DNA of 64,000 nucleotides. Source: Streptomyces sp. MUM 203J (GTDB lineage: Bacteria; Actinomycetota; Actinomycetes; Streptomycetales; Streptomycetaceae). The position numbers and the translations under genes are program-made. The notes below the pieces were generated by a model. The model had not been told where the DNA came from. It did no database searches and was given only the letters and a program-made list of their open reading frames with translations. The DNA is taken from assembly GCF_022414595.1 (NCBI RefSeq), contig NZ_JADWYO010000006.1, positions 1 to 64,000 of the forward strand, given 5' to 3'. Of the stretch, positions 53,006 to 61,623 are shown one piece after another; positions within the stretch are counted from its first letter, which is position 1, and each line of letters begins with the position of its first letter.

Positions 53006-53644
53006 ATGCACGTGGTCCCCGGTCTCAAGGTGCTGTACTTCGGGACTCCGGTGGTGCTGATCAGCTCACGCAACGAGGACGGCACCGCGAACCTCGCGCC
53101 GATGTCCTCGGCCTGGTGGCTGGGCCAGTCCTGCATGCTCGGCCTCGGCAACAGCAGCCAGACGGCGGCGAACCTGTTGCGCGAACGCGAATGCGTGCTC
53201 AACCTGCCCTCATCGGCGATGGTCGACACCGTCGACCGGATCGCGCTGACCACCGGGAAGCCGGCCGTGCCGGACCACAAGGTGAAGCAGGGCTACCGGT
53301 ACGAGCCGGACAAGTTCTCGGCCGCGCAGCTGTCCGAGCAGGCATCGGAGCTGGTCCGGGCGCCGCGGGTCGCGGAATGTCCGGTCCAGCTGGAGTGCAG
53401 GGTCGTCTCGGCACACCCCTTCGGCAGTCCCACTCCTGCTGCCACCGCCTTCCAGGTCGAGGTCCTTCGTGCCCACGTCGAGGAGGACCTGGTGATCCCG
53501 GGGACGCGCTATGTCGACCCGCTCGGATGGGACCCGCTCATCATGAAGTTCTGCGAGTTCTTCGGCGGCGGAGGCAACATCCATCCGTCGAGGCTCGCCG
53601 AAGGCTGGAACATGCCGCATGACCTCCAGCCGGCGGTCGGCTGA
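53006..53644 (+). CDS. flavin reductase-like (FMN-binding split-barrel) protein
   Basis: A 212-residue protein of the flavin-reductase-like family: LYFGTPVVLISSRNEDGTAN and LAPMSSAWWLGQSCMLGLGN form the FMN-binding start of the split barrel, and ECPVQLECRVVSAHPFG the central strands. The last 40 residues (DPLGWDPLIMKFCEFFGGGG, RLAEGWNMPHDL) are typical of the family branch. Members reduce FMN or act as FMN-dependent hydrolases. AAAGG is 8 nt before the ATG. It sits between pseudogenes but appears complete. Its stop lies only 25 bases before the cyclodipeptide synthase remnant. Confidence 0.8.
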   Translation: MHVVPGLKVLYFGTPVVLISSRNEDGTANLAPMSSAWWLGQSCMLGLGNSSQTAANLLRERECVLNLPSSAMVDTVDRIALTTGKPAVPDHKVKQGYRYEPDKFSAAQLSEQASELVRAPRVAECPVQLECRVVSAHPFGSPTPAATAFQVEVLRAHVEEDLVIPGTRYVDPLGWDPLIMKFCEFFGGGGNIHPSRLAEGWNMPHDLQPAVG

Positions 53645-53669
53645 GCCGGCACTGTGCGCCGGCAACCCG

Positions 53670-54002
53670 CGCGTGGTTCGGGAACATTCAATCCGCCGAC
53701 GCCTCGCTGCGGACGCCGACTCCCGGGCCGCGTGCGACGCGCTCACGGCCGGTTTCCTCGCCACGAAGGGCCCGGTCACCGAGGAGCGCAAACGGGTCTG
53801 CCTCGACTACGTGTGCGCCGAGATCCCGCTGTTCCTGGACACCCCCGCCATCCTCGGCGTCCCGTCCTCGCTGAACGGCTACCACCAGTTGCTCCCGATG
53901 GCCGAGCTGCTCTACTCCCGCGGCGCGGGCCTGCGCGCCTCCCGCAACCAGGGGCACGCCGTCGTCACGCCCCGCGCCGCCGAAGGAGACACCCAGCGAT
54001 GA
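53670..54002 (+). pseudogene. C-terminal remnant of a tRNA-dependent cyclodipeptide synthase
   Basis: From about NPRVVREHSIRRRLAADADS the frame reads like the last 110 residues of a cyclodipeptide synthase (about 240 in full). KRVCLDYVCAEIPLFLDTPA contains the Y-x3-E catalytic pair of the AlbC family, followed by ILGVPSSLNGYHQLLPMAEL and LYSRGAGLRASRNQGHAVV. The N-terminal Rossmann part with the nucleophilic Ser is absent; the flavin-reductase gene occupies that position. These enzymes join two aminoacyl groups from tRNAs into a diketopiperazine. The stop overlaps the P450 start (ATGA), the usual arrangement in intact clusters. Confidence 0.8.
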
Positions 54003-55198
54003 GCACCACCACCCCTGAACGCACCCTGCTCGACTTCCCCTTCGACGCGCGCGGCGACCGGCTCCCGCCCCAGGTGGAGGACCTGCGGCGGGAACGGCCC
54101 GTCACCCGCGTACGGACCATCGCCGGGGACGAGGCCTGGCTGGTGTCCTCGTACGAGCTGGCCAGACTCGTCCTGGAGGACGACAGGTTCTCGCTGAAGG
54201 ACACCTCCGTGCCCGGCGTACCCCGCCAGTACGCCCTCACCATCCCGCCCGAAGTCGTCAACGACATGGGCAACATCACCGGCGCCGGGCTGCGCAAGGC
54301 CGTGCTCAAGGCCCTCAATCCGATGGCGCCCGGCCTGGTGGACTGGATGCGCGGGCACGCCGCACGGCTCGTGGACCGGCTCGTCGAGCCCGGCCCCACC
54401 GCCGACCTGCGGGCCGAGTTCACGAACCCGTACTCCGAGGGCATGCACTGCCGCATCCTCGGCATCCCTCAGCGGGACGCCCCCTTCCTCGCGCGGAGCC
54501 TGGACATCGCGTTCATGAACTCCGCGTGCCCCATCGACGGCGCCCGGGTCAACTGGGACCGCGACATCGCCCATATGACCCGGCGGCTCGACGACCCGGC
54601 CACCACCGGGCTCATGGCCGAACTAGCCGCGCTGCGCGACGATCCCGACTACGCCCACCTCACCGACGAGATGCACGCCACGGTCGGGGTCACCCTGTTC
54701 GGCGCCGGCGTCGTCTCCACAGCCGGGTTCCCTGACCATGGCGGTCTTCTCGCTCTTCCAGCGGCCCGAGGTGTGGGCCGGGCTGCGCGAGCCCCGGAGC
54801 GGATCCCCGGGGCCGTGGAGGCGCTGCTGCGGGTCGACCTGTCCATCGGCGACGGGCTGCCCCGGCTGGCGCTGGAGGACGTGACCCTGGGGGACACCCT
54901 GGTCAGGAAGGGCGAGCTGGTGCTCGTCCTCGTGGAGGGGGCCAACACCGACCCGGCGGCCTTCCCCGAACCCGACCGGTTCGTCGTCGGGCGGCCCAAC
55001 GCCGCGGCCCACCTGTCGTTCGGCGGCGGCCGGCACTACTGCCCGGCGACCGCCCTCGGCCGCAGGCACGCCGAGATCGCCCTGCGGGTCCTCGTGGAGC
55101 GGCTCCCCGGGCTGCGGCTCGCGGTCCCCGCCGACCAGCTCGTCTGGCGCACCCGCTACATGAAGCGGCTCCCGGAGCAGCTGCCCGTGCTCTGGTAG
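53999..55198 (+). CDS. cytochrome P450, probably inactivated
   Basis: An open frame of 399 residues of the P450 type that follows cyclodipeptide synthases. The start SFEALDFPFD-like TLLDFPFDARGDRLPPQVED and the haem loop HLSFGGGRHYCPATALGR (Cys ligand present) are clear. After GAGVVSTAG in the I-helix, about 20 residues (FPDHGGLLALPAARGVGRAA) are out of frame. The neighbouring frame gives the expected SLTMAVFSLFQRPEVWAGLR, so two compensating indels near 54728 and 54787 have scrambled this segment. The ExxR motif also reads ALLR instead of ELLR. Catalysis is doubtful. Confidence 0.8.
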   Translation: MSTTTPERTLLDFPFDARGDRLPPQVEDLRRERPVTRVRTIAGDEAWLVSSYELARLVLEDDRFSLKDTSVPGVPRQYALTIPPEVVNDMGNITGAGLRKAVLKALNPMAPGLVDWMRGHAARLVDRLVEPGPTADLRAEFTNPYSEGMHCRILGIPQRDAPFLARSLDIAFMNSACPIDGARVNWDRDIAHMTRRLDDPATTGLMAELAALRDDPDYAHLTDEMHATVGVTLFGAGVVSTAGFPDHGGLLALPAARGVGRAARAPERIPGAVEALLRVDLSIGDGLPRLALEDVTLGDTLVRKGELVLVLVEGANTDPAAFPEPDRFVVGRPNAAAHLSFGGGRHYCPATALGRRHAEIALRVLVERLPGLRLAVPADQLVWRTRYMKRLPEQLPVLW

Positions 55199-55420
55199 CC
55201 CGCGGGCGGCCGGGCCGCCGAGCGACGGTCCCTGCGCGGGCCGGGTGTCCCCTCGGGCGCCCGGCCCGCCGCGGGTGCGATGTCCCGGTCGTGTCGTCCA
55301 TGGGGGTGAGCCTCGCCCGTGGCAGCCGCGCGGACGCCCCGGGCGCGGTGTATCCGGTGGGGTGGAACGTCTGATTCCGTCGCTGCGGTGAACGCCACCG
55401 CCGTCATCACCGGAGGTCCC

Positions 55421-55744
55421 GTGCCCATTCCCGTCGACAAGCTCAGCGACCCCGCCGTACGCGCCTTCGTCGCCGCCCTCAACTCCCATGACCGCGCGGC
55501 GTTCCACGCGGCCCTCGCGCCCGACGCCACCATGGCGGACGACGGGTCCGACCGCGACCTCGCCCAGTGGACCGAGAACGAGATCTTCGCCTCCCGGGGC
55601 CACATGGACGTGGAGACCGAGAAGGGCGGCGGCCGGGACCTCGTCGCGCGCTACCGCAACGACATGTGGGGCGAGATGCGGACGCAGTGGCACTTCGTCG
55701 TGGAGGACGGCAAGGTCACGCGCTTCGAGACGGGCCAGGCCTAG
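55421..55744 (+). CDS. NTF2/SnoaL-like protein
   Basis: A 107-residue protein of the SnoaL/NTF2 cone fold: DKLSDPAVRAFVAALNSHDR, AALAPDATMADDGSDRDLAQ, and RTQWHFVVEDGKVTRFETGQ. Such small proteins are often of unknown role, occasionally isomerases or polyketide tailoring enzymes. The GTG at 55421 is chosen because GGAGG precedes it by 4 nt and the family starts near PIPVDKL; the upstream in-frame GTG would add unrelated residues. No operon partner. Confidence 0.75.
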   Translation: MPIPVDKLSDPAVRAFVAALNSHDRAAFHAALAPDATMADDGSDRDLAQWTENEIFASRGHMDVETEKGGGRDLVARYRNDMWGEMRTQWHFVVEDGKVTRFETGQA

Positions 55745-55791
55745 GGAACCCTGCGGTACCGGGTCCTCAGGGGCCTGCCCTCACCGGGCGC

Positions 55792-56742
55792 TCATATCCG
55801 CCTGCCCGTACCTGTCACCCGCACCCGCCGGTCGCCCGCCCGCAGCTCCACCGTCAGTTCGCCCGGGCGGCCCATGTCCACGCCCTGGTGGAGAGTGAGG
55901 ACCGCTTCGTCCCCGACCAGGCCCAGTTCACGGGCGTACGCCCCGAAGGCGGCGGCTGCGGCACCCGTCGCCGGGTCCTCCACGACCCCGCCGACAGGGA
56001 AGGGGTCGCGGACGTGGAAGACGGTCTCCGACTCCCGCCACACCAGCTGGACGGTCGTCAGGTCCAACCGGAGCATCAGGGCCCTGAGCCGCTCGAAGTC
56101 GTACGACAGGTCCGCCAGTCGCTCGCGGGTGGCCGCCGCCAGCACCAGATGGCGGGCGCCCGCGAAGGCGACCCGGGGCGGCAGCGCCGCGTCCAGCTCC
56201 CCGGCCGTCCAGCCCAGTGCGGTCAGCGCCTCCGCCACATCCCCGGCGGCGGCCTCCGTCACCCGGGGCTCCACGCTGGTCAGCGTCGCCCGCACCGTCC
56301 CGTCCCGCTCGGACACGGTGACCGGGACCGTCCCGACCGACGTCGCGAACAGCAGGTCGCCCGCGCCCATCCGCTCGCCCAGCGCGATCGCCGTCGCGAC
56401 CGTGGCGTGCCCGCAGAACGGCACCTCGGCCTCGGGGCTGAAGTACCGGATCGTGAACGCCCGGCCGGGCTCGCCGTCCAGGGTCTCCGGGGGCGGGGTC
56501 AGGAACGCCGTCTCGCTGTAGCCGAGCCGGGCCGCGATCGCCAGCATGCCGGCCTCGTCCAGGCCCGAGGCGTCCGGCACGACCCCGGCGGGGTTCCCGC
56601 CTCCGGGGTCGGCGGAGAACGCGGTGTAGTGCAGGACCTCAGGACCGGACGTACCAGACGTACCAGACGTACCGGACGTACCGGATGTGCTGGAAGCGCC
56701 GGGAGCGCTCGCAGTGCCGGACGGGCTCTCGCTGATCGTCAT
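55792..56742 (-). CDS. PhzF-family isomerase-like protein
   Basis: A 316-residue PhzF/DapF-fold protein: HYTAFSADPGGGNPAGVVPD, GYSETAFLTPPPET (the catalytic Glu position), FTIRYFSPEAEVPFCGHATV with the conserved CGHAT, and PVGGVVEDPATGAAAAAFGA near the end. PhzF isomerises a dihydro-anthranilate in phenazine biosynthesis, but most relatives, including this one with no phz genes nearby, have unknown substrates. Residues 15-33 are a TSG repeat encoded by tandem 9-mers. The gene stands alone on the minus strand. Confidence 0.85.
   Translation of the reverse strand: MTISESPSGTASAPGASSTSGTSGTSGTSGTSGPEVLHYTAFSADPGGGNPAGVVPDASGLDEAGMLAIAARLGYSETAFLTPPPETLDGEPGRAFTIRYFSPEAEVPFCGHATVATAIALGERMGAGDLLFATSVGTVPVTVSERDGTVRATLTSVEPRVTEAAAGDVAEALTALGWTAGELDAALPPRVAFAGARHLVLAAATRERLADLSYDFERLRALMLRLDLTTVQLVWRESETVFHVRDPFPVGGVVEDPATGAAAAAFGAYARELGLVGDEAVLTLHQGVDMGRPGELTVELRAGDRRVRVTGTGRRI
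56647..56691 (-). repeat. 9-base tandem repeat in the PhzF-like gene
   Basis: Five units of RGACGTACC (last one diverged) encode SGTSGTSGT-type repeats near the N-terminus. Unit length keeps the frame, so copy number may vary between strains. Confidence 0.8.
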
Positions 56743-56832
56743 GCCCGTCCCAACGGCATGGCGCCCGCAGGTTGTTCCCGTCACCCTCCCCATGTACCCG
56801 AACGAGTGTGCGGAGAGGTTCCGGTCTGGTCC

Positions 56833-57582
56833 TCAGCCCCGCCCGATGTACGGCATCGCCGTCGCCATCACCGTCGCGAACTGCACGTTCGCCTCCAGCG
56901 GCAGCGAGGCCATGTGGGCCACCGTGCGTGCCACGTCCGCCGCGTCCATCACCGGCTCGGGCGCCAGCGTGCCGTTCGCCTGGAGGGTGCCGGCCTGCAT
57001 GCGCGCGGTCATCTCCGTCGCCGCGTTGCCGATGTCGATCTGGCCGCAGGCGATCCGGTGCGGGCGCCCCTCCAGCGACAGGGACTTCGTCAGACCCGTC
57101 ACCGCGTGCTTGGTCGCCGTGTACGCCACCGAGTGCGGGCGCGGCACATGCGCCGAGACCGAGCCGTTGTTGATGATCCGGCCGCCCTGCGGCTCCTGCG
57201 CCTTCATCTGCCGGAACGCTGCCTGGGCGCACAGGAACGCCCCCGTCAGGTTCACGTCGACGACCTGCCGCCAGGTGTCGTACGCGACGTTCTCCAGCGG
57301 GGTGCCGCCGCCCGCGAAGGATCCGGCGTTGTTGAAGAGCAGGTCCACGCGCGCGTACCGGTCCCGCACCGCCGTGAACAGCGCCGCCACCTCGTCCGGC
57401 GCCGTCACGTCCGTGGGCACGCAGAGGGCCTCGCCGCCCGCGAGCGCGGCCGTCTCCTCCAGTGGCTCCGCCCGGCGCCCCGCCAGGGCCAGCGACCAGC
57501 CCGCCTCCGCCAGCGCCAGTGCCACGCTCCGGCCGATGCCCGAGCCGGCTCCGGTCACCACCGCGATCCTTGCAGCGTCCAT
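56833..57582 (-). CDS. short-chain dehydrogenase/reductase
   Basis: A 249-residue [23 protein letters not shown] is the nucleotide loop, [20 protein letters not shown] contains [24 protein letters not shown] holds the catalytic Ser, and [20 protein letters not shown] the Tyr and Lys. The segment [20 protein letters not shown] replaces the common PG-x-V-x-T. The Arg after the third strand ([10 protein letters not shown]) favours NADP. Oxidoreductase substrate unknown. The gene is divergent from the Bcr/CflA exporter. Confidence 0.9.
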   Translation of the reverse strand: MDAARIAVVTGAGSGIGRSVALALAEAGWSLALAGRRAEPLEETAALAGGEALCVPTDVTAPDEVAALFTAVRDRYARVDLLFNNAGSFAGGGTPLENVAYDTWRQVVDVNLTGAFLCAQAAFRQMKAQEPQGGRIINNGSVSAHVPRPHSVAYTATKHAVTGLTKSLSLEGRPHRIACGQIDIGNAATEMTARMQAGTLQANGTLAPEPVMDAADVARTVAHMASLPLEANVQFATVMATAMPYIGRG

Positions 57583-57614
57583 GGAGCCGCAGCGTACGGG
57601 AGCGTCCGTCAGTC

Positions 57615-57629
57615 GGACAGGATATGTCC
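57615..57629. promoter_or_regulatory. short inverted repeat between the SDR and exporter genes
   Basis: GGACA and TGTCC flank GGATA, 33 bases before the SDR start. It is short and only a weak operator candidate. Confidence 0.25.
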
Positions 57630-57755
57630 ACTATGTGAACGTCACCCTCCGGGCTATCGCGTGCATCCGCCGCCCGTCCTGGCCATTGAGCTTTCAACAA
57701 ACGGGGCGAGCTGAGAGCATGGCCGGGCCCACCCCAGGACAGGAGACGAACCCCC

Positions 57756-59069
57756 ATGCCGGAGACCGGCCCGAGCACGCAGGACCCGAGCACGCGGAAC
57801 CCCGTACCGGCCGACCGGCCCGCAGGCCCACCCCGCCTGCCCGCCGCGCGCCGCGTCGGGCTCCTCGTGACCCTCGTCCTCGGTGGCCTCACCGCCCTGC
57901 CGCCGCTCTCCATGGACATGTACCTCCCGGCCCTGCCCGAGGTCACCCGGTCCCTGCACGCGCCTGCCGCCACCGTCCAGCTCACCCTCACCGCCTGCCT
58001 CGCGGGCATGGCCGCGGGCCAGCTCGTCGTCGGGCCGATGAGCGACAAGTGGGGCCGCCGCCGCCCGCTCCTGATCGGCATGATCGTGTACGTGGCGGCC
58101 ACCGCCGTGTGCGCGCTCGCCTCCAGCGCGGGGCTGCTCATCGGCTTCCGGCTGCTCCAGGGGCTCGCGGGCGCGGCGGGCATCGTGATCGCCAGGGCCG
58201 TCGTCCGCGACCTCTACGACGGCGTCGAGATGGCCCGGTTCTTCTCCACCCTCATGCTGATATCCGGCGTCGCACCCGTCGTCGCTCCGCTCATCGGGGG
58301 CCAGGTGCTCCGGGTCACCGACTGGCGCGGCGTCTTCCACGTCCTGACCGTCGTCGGTGCCGTGCTCACCTTCGTGGTCTGGAAGTGGCTGGCCGAGACC
58401 CTGCCGCCGGAGCGGCGGCACGCCGGCGGGGTGGGCGCGGCCCTGCGCACCATGCGCGGGCTGCTCGCCGACCGCGTCTTCCTCGGCTACACCCTGGCGG
58501 GCGGGCTCGCCTTCGCGGCGCTCTTCGCGTACATCTCCGCCTCGCCGTTCGTCGTCCAGGAGATCTACGGTGCCTCCCCGCAGACCTTCAGCCTGCTGTT
58601 CGGGCTCAACTCGGTCGGGCTGGTGATCGCCGGACAGATCAACGGCAAGCTGCTCGTCGGCCGGGTCAGCCTCGACAAGGTGCTGACGGCCGGCCTGGCC
58701 GTGATCACGGTCTCGGCCCTGGCGCTGCTGCTGATGACCTGCGGCGTCTTCGGCCCGGTCGGGCTCGTCCCGATCGCCGCCGGGCTCTTCGTCCTCATGT
58801 CCGCGATGGGCCTGACCCTGCCCAACACCAACGCCCTCGCCCTGATGCGGACCCCGCATGCCGCCGGGTCCGCCTCGGCGCTGCTCGGCACGGCGTCGTT
58901 CATGGTCGGAGCGGTCGCCTCCCCGCTCGTCGGGATCGCGGGGGAGACGACAGCCGTGCCGATGGCCGTCGTACAGCTGAGCTGCGCGGTCGCGGCGCTC
59001 GGCTGCTTCCTGGGGCTGGGCCGCCCGTGGCGGGGCGAACCCGCGTCCGCGCCTACGATGGATCGGTGA
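57756..59069 (+). CDS. Bcr/CflA-family MFS multidrug exporter
   Basis: A 437-residue, 12-helix DHA1 exporter. PPLSMDMYLPALPEVTRSLH is the Bcr/CflA signature in helix 1, VGPMSDKWGRRRPLLIGMIV motif A, and GIVIARAVVRDLYDGVEMAR the family motif after helix 4. ISASPFVVQEIYGASPQTFS follows the central loop. Bcr/CflA proteins export bicyclomycin, chloramphenicol, cysteine or sulfonamides. GGAG lies about 9 nt before the ATG. The stop overlaps the Rsm22-like gene start by 3 bases, so the two could be co-translated even though their functions differ. Confidence 0.9.
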   Translation: MPETGPSTQDPSTRNPVPADRPAGPPRLPAARRVGLLVTLVLGGLTALPPLSMDMYLPALPEVTRSLHAPAATVQLTLTACLAGMAAGQLVVGPMSDKWGRRRPLLIGMIVYVAATAVCALASSAGLLIGFRLLQGLAGAAGIVIARAVVRDLYDGVEMARFFSTLMLISGVAPVVAPLIGGQVLRVTDWRGVFHVLTVVGAVLTFVVWKWLAETLPPERRHAGGVGAALRTMRGLLADRVFLGYTLAGGLAFAALFAYISASPFVVQEIYGASPQTFSLLFGLNSVGLVIAGQINGKLLVGRVSLDKVLTAGLAVITVSALALLLMTCGVFGPVGLVPIAAGLFVLMSAMGLTLPNTNALALMRTPHAAGSASALLGTASFMVGAVASPLVGIAGETTAVPMAVVQLSCAVAALGCFLGLGRPWRGEPASAPTMDR

Positions 59070-60046
59070 ACGCCACCCTCGCCACCCCGGACGCCCTGCG
59101 CGCGGCCCTCGCCGGGCTGCTCGACGGGCTGCCCCCGACGAAGGCCGCGCAGGCGGTCGACCGGCTGATCGCCAGCTACCGGGGTGCCACCCCGACCGAC
59201 GCGCCCATCCTGCGGGACCGCGCGGACGTCGCCGCGTACGCGGCCTACCGGATGCCCGCGACGTTCGAGGCGGTACGGGCCGCGCTGGCCGCGCTGCGGG
59301 AGGCGGCGCCGGGGTGGGCGCCGGGCACCCACACGGACGTGGGCGGCGGGACCGGCGCGGCCACCTGGGCCGTGGCGGACGCCTGGGAGGACGCCCCGCC
59401 CCGTGCCGCCGTCCTCGACTGGGCCGAACCGGCCCTGGCGCTCGGCCGCGAACTGGCCGCCGGGCACCCGGCCCTGCGCGGGGCCGACTGGCGGCGGGCG
59501 CGCATCGGCTCGTCACTCGGCCTCGACGCGACGGACCTCGTCACCATCTCGTACGTGCTCAAGGAGCTGGCTCCCGAGGACCGCGGGGCCCTCGTGTCGG
59601 AGGCGGCGCGGGCCGGGCAGGCAGTGGTCGTCGTCGAGCCGGGCACGCCCGACGGATACGAGCGGATCATCGCGGCACGCGACCGGCTCGTGGCGGCGGG
59701 GCTGCGGGTGGCCGCGCCCTGCCCGCACAGCGAGAGCTGCCCCATCGTGCCGGGCGCCGACTGGTGCCACTTCTCGGCGCGGGTGGCGCGGTCCTCACTG
59801 CACCGGCAGGTGAAGGGCGGGTCGCTCGCGTACGAGGACGAGAAGTTCGCGTACGTGGTGGCGACGAGGTTCCCGGTGGACCCGGCCCCCGCCCGGATCA
59901 CCCGCAAGCCCCAACTCCGCAAGGGACAGGTCCTCCTGGACCTGTGCGTCCAGCCGCCGGGCCTGCGCCGCGACACGGTCACGAAGCGGCACGGCGCGCG
60001 CTACAAGGAGGCCCGCGACGCAGGCTGGGGCGCGCCCTGGCAGTGA
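59066..60046 (+). CDS. Rsm22-like small-subunit ribosome methyltransferase family protein
   Basis: A 326-residue protein of the Rsm22/METTL17 family: LIASYRGATPTDAPILRDRA and YAAYRMPATFEAVRAALAAL at the start, THTDVGGGTGAATWAVADAW as SAM motif I, and LVTISYVLKELAPEDRGALV. The cysteine group APCPHSESCPIVPGADWCHF matches the metal or Fe-S ligands of the family. RKPQLRKGQVLLDLCVQPPG near the end is also typical. It associates with the small ribosomal subunit. TACGAT lies 6 bases before the GTG inside the exporter gene, so it may have its own leaderless promoter. Confidence 0.85.
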   Translation: MNATLATPDALRAALAGLLDGLPPTKAAQAVDRLIASYRGATPTDAPILRDRADVAAYAAYRMPATFEAVRAALAALREAAPGWAPGTHTDVGGGTGAATWAVADAWEDAPPRAAVLDWAEPALALGRELAAGHPALRGADWRRARIGSSLGLDATDLVTISYVLKELAPEDRGALVSEAARAGQAVVVVEPGTPDGYERIIAARDRLVAAGLRVAAPCPHSESCPIVPGADWCHFSARVARSSLHRQVKGGSLAYEDEKFAYVVATRFPVDPAPARITRKPQLRKGQVLLDLCVQPPGLRRDTVTKRHGARYKEARDAGWGAPWQ

Positions 60047-60479
60047 CGCGCGCCGCGCACGGGGTGGGCCGGTGCGGCAGGTCGCGGGGCCGCGGGGCCG
60101 GTTCCGCCGAGCCCGCCTTCCTCCGCGGTCCCGACTCCGCCGGGGCAGCGGCACCGCCGCCGTTCCGAGGGCGGGCGGGCGCACCCGCTCCGGCCTCCAC
60201 CGGTGGTGCGCCGACCGAGGCGGGGAGGGCCGCGGACGGCGCCGCCCCGCGGTGGAGGGCCCCCGGCCCGTCCACCGGACATCAGGCGGGGCGCCGCCGC
60301 GGCGATGCCGCTCATGGACCGGAGGCCGGTCCGTGAACGCCCTGCTCCTCATGCGCCGGAGGGGCCGGAACGCGGCCCGCCCGGAGCATGAGGACGAGCG
60401 CCGTTCCGGGGGTGCCCGCTCCGGGGGAGCGGAACGGGGGACCGGGAGCGGAGCCACCGGTCCCGGGAAGGAGCGGAGA
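60047..60479. other. 433-base convergent intergenic region
   Basis: No gene is recognised. It contains a terminator-like hairpin (see 60438-60464) that would serve the minus-strand DDAH gene. Confidence 0.5.
60438..60464 (-). terminator. terminator after the DDAH gene
   Basis: GGGACCGG and CCGGTCCC pair around an 11-base loop, 16 bases past the DDAH stop. Confidence 0.6.
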
Positions 60480-61295
60480 CTAGAGGCGGAGCTCCTGCGT
60501 GCAGCACTTGACGCTGCCGCCGCCCTTCAGCAGCTCGCCCAGGTCCATGCCGACGGGCTCGAAGCCCCGGTCGCGCAGGGGCCGGAACAGCCCCACCGCG
60601 GCCTGCGGCAGCAGGACATGGCGGCCGTCGCTCACCGCGTTCAGGCCCAGCGCCGCCGCGTCCGGCTCCTCCGCGAGCAGCGCGCCGGGAAACAGCCGGG
60701 CCAGCACCGCCCTGCTCCCGGCCGAGAACGCGCCCGGGTAGTACATGACCTCGTCCGCCGCCTCGTCCAGCACGCACAGCGCCGTGTCGAGGTGGTAGTA
60801 CCGCGGGTCCACCAGGTCCAGGCCGATCACCGGACGCCCGAAGACCTCCTGCGCCTCGTCCCCCGCGAGGGACGTGGAGCGGAAGCCCCGCCCGGCCAGG
60901 ATGTACGACGCGGTGACCGCGAAGTCACCCTCGCCCTCGTTGACGTGCTCGGGCTCATGGACGTCCGGGAAGCCGTTCTCCCGGAACCAGGCGCGGTGCG
61001 CCTCCGCCTCGGCGGTGCGCTCCGGGTGCAGGAACCTGGCGCCCAGCACCCGGCCCCCGACCACGGTCGCGCCGTTCGCGGCGAACACCATGTCCGGCAG
61101 GTCCGGACGGGGTTCCAGCAGGTCCACGGTGTGGCCGAGCGCCCGGTAGCGGTCGCGCAGGTCCTCCCACTGCGCGAGCGCCAGCGGCAGGTCGACCGGC
61201 TTCGCCGGATCCATCCAGGGGTTGATGGAGTAGGTCACCCTGAAGTGCGTGGGCGGACACATCAGGTAGCGGCGCGGTGTTGCGTCACGAGGCAA
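60480..61295 (-). CDS. dimethylargininase-like amidinohydrolase (DDAH family)
   Basis: A 271-residue protein of the amidinotransferase/DDAH fold: YLMCPPTHFRVTYSINPWMD, DMVFAANGATVVGGRVLGAR (Asp/Asn loop), GEGDFAVTASYILAGRGFRS (Glu and Asp), PRYYHLDTALCVLDEAADEV (catalytic His) and GGGSVKCCTQELRL with the catalytic Cys near the C-terminus. DDAH splits methylarginines to citrulline; actinobacterial relatives may act on arginine-like substrates or N-omega-hydroxyarginine. The TTG start is supported by GAGGAG with 6 nt spacing. Transcribed alone, divergent from the prim-pol gene. Confidence 0.85.
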   Translation of the reverse strand: MPRDATPRRYLMCPPTHFRVTYSINPWMDPAKPVDLPLALAQWEDLRDRYRALGHTVDLLEPRPDLPDMVFAANGATVVGGRVLGARFLHPERTAEAEAHRAWFRENGFPDVHEPEHVNEGEGDFAVTASYILAGRGFRSTSLAGDEAQEVFGRPVIGLDLVDPRYYHLDTALCVLDEAADEVMYYPGAFSAGSRAVLARLFPGALLAEEPDAAALGLNAVSDGRHVLLPQAAVGLFRPLRDRGFEPVGMDLGELLKGGGSVKCCTQELRL

Positions 61296-61623
61296 AGAAG
61301 GCTCCTCACAGACGGCCGGTGCACGCGGGTCGCGTGCGACGCGGGTAGTGCGTCGCTGTCATGGTGCGCCCGAGACGGGCCTTCGCGCATCACACCGTAC
61401 GGGTGGCATCACTTTCCACCCCGGGGGCGGCGCGTGGGCCTCCTCACGGTGAACACTCCCCGAACAGGGGGCATATCCCGACATTCCTCAGCAACTCGGC
61501 CACCCTGGAGACCGGTCCGAATCGGGCACCGTACCCCTCTTCGGCGGTCCGGTCACCCGCGGCGCGGGAAGGTGCGACCATGGCAGGGACCACAGGGGAA
61601 CCGCACCAGGTGTGAGGGGATAG
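61296..61623. other. 328-base divergent intergenic region
   Basis: It lies between the DDAH and prim-pol genes. GCATCAC occurs twice 19 bases apart near 61388, a possible regulator site. No gene or RNA is seen. Confidence 0.45.
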
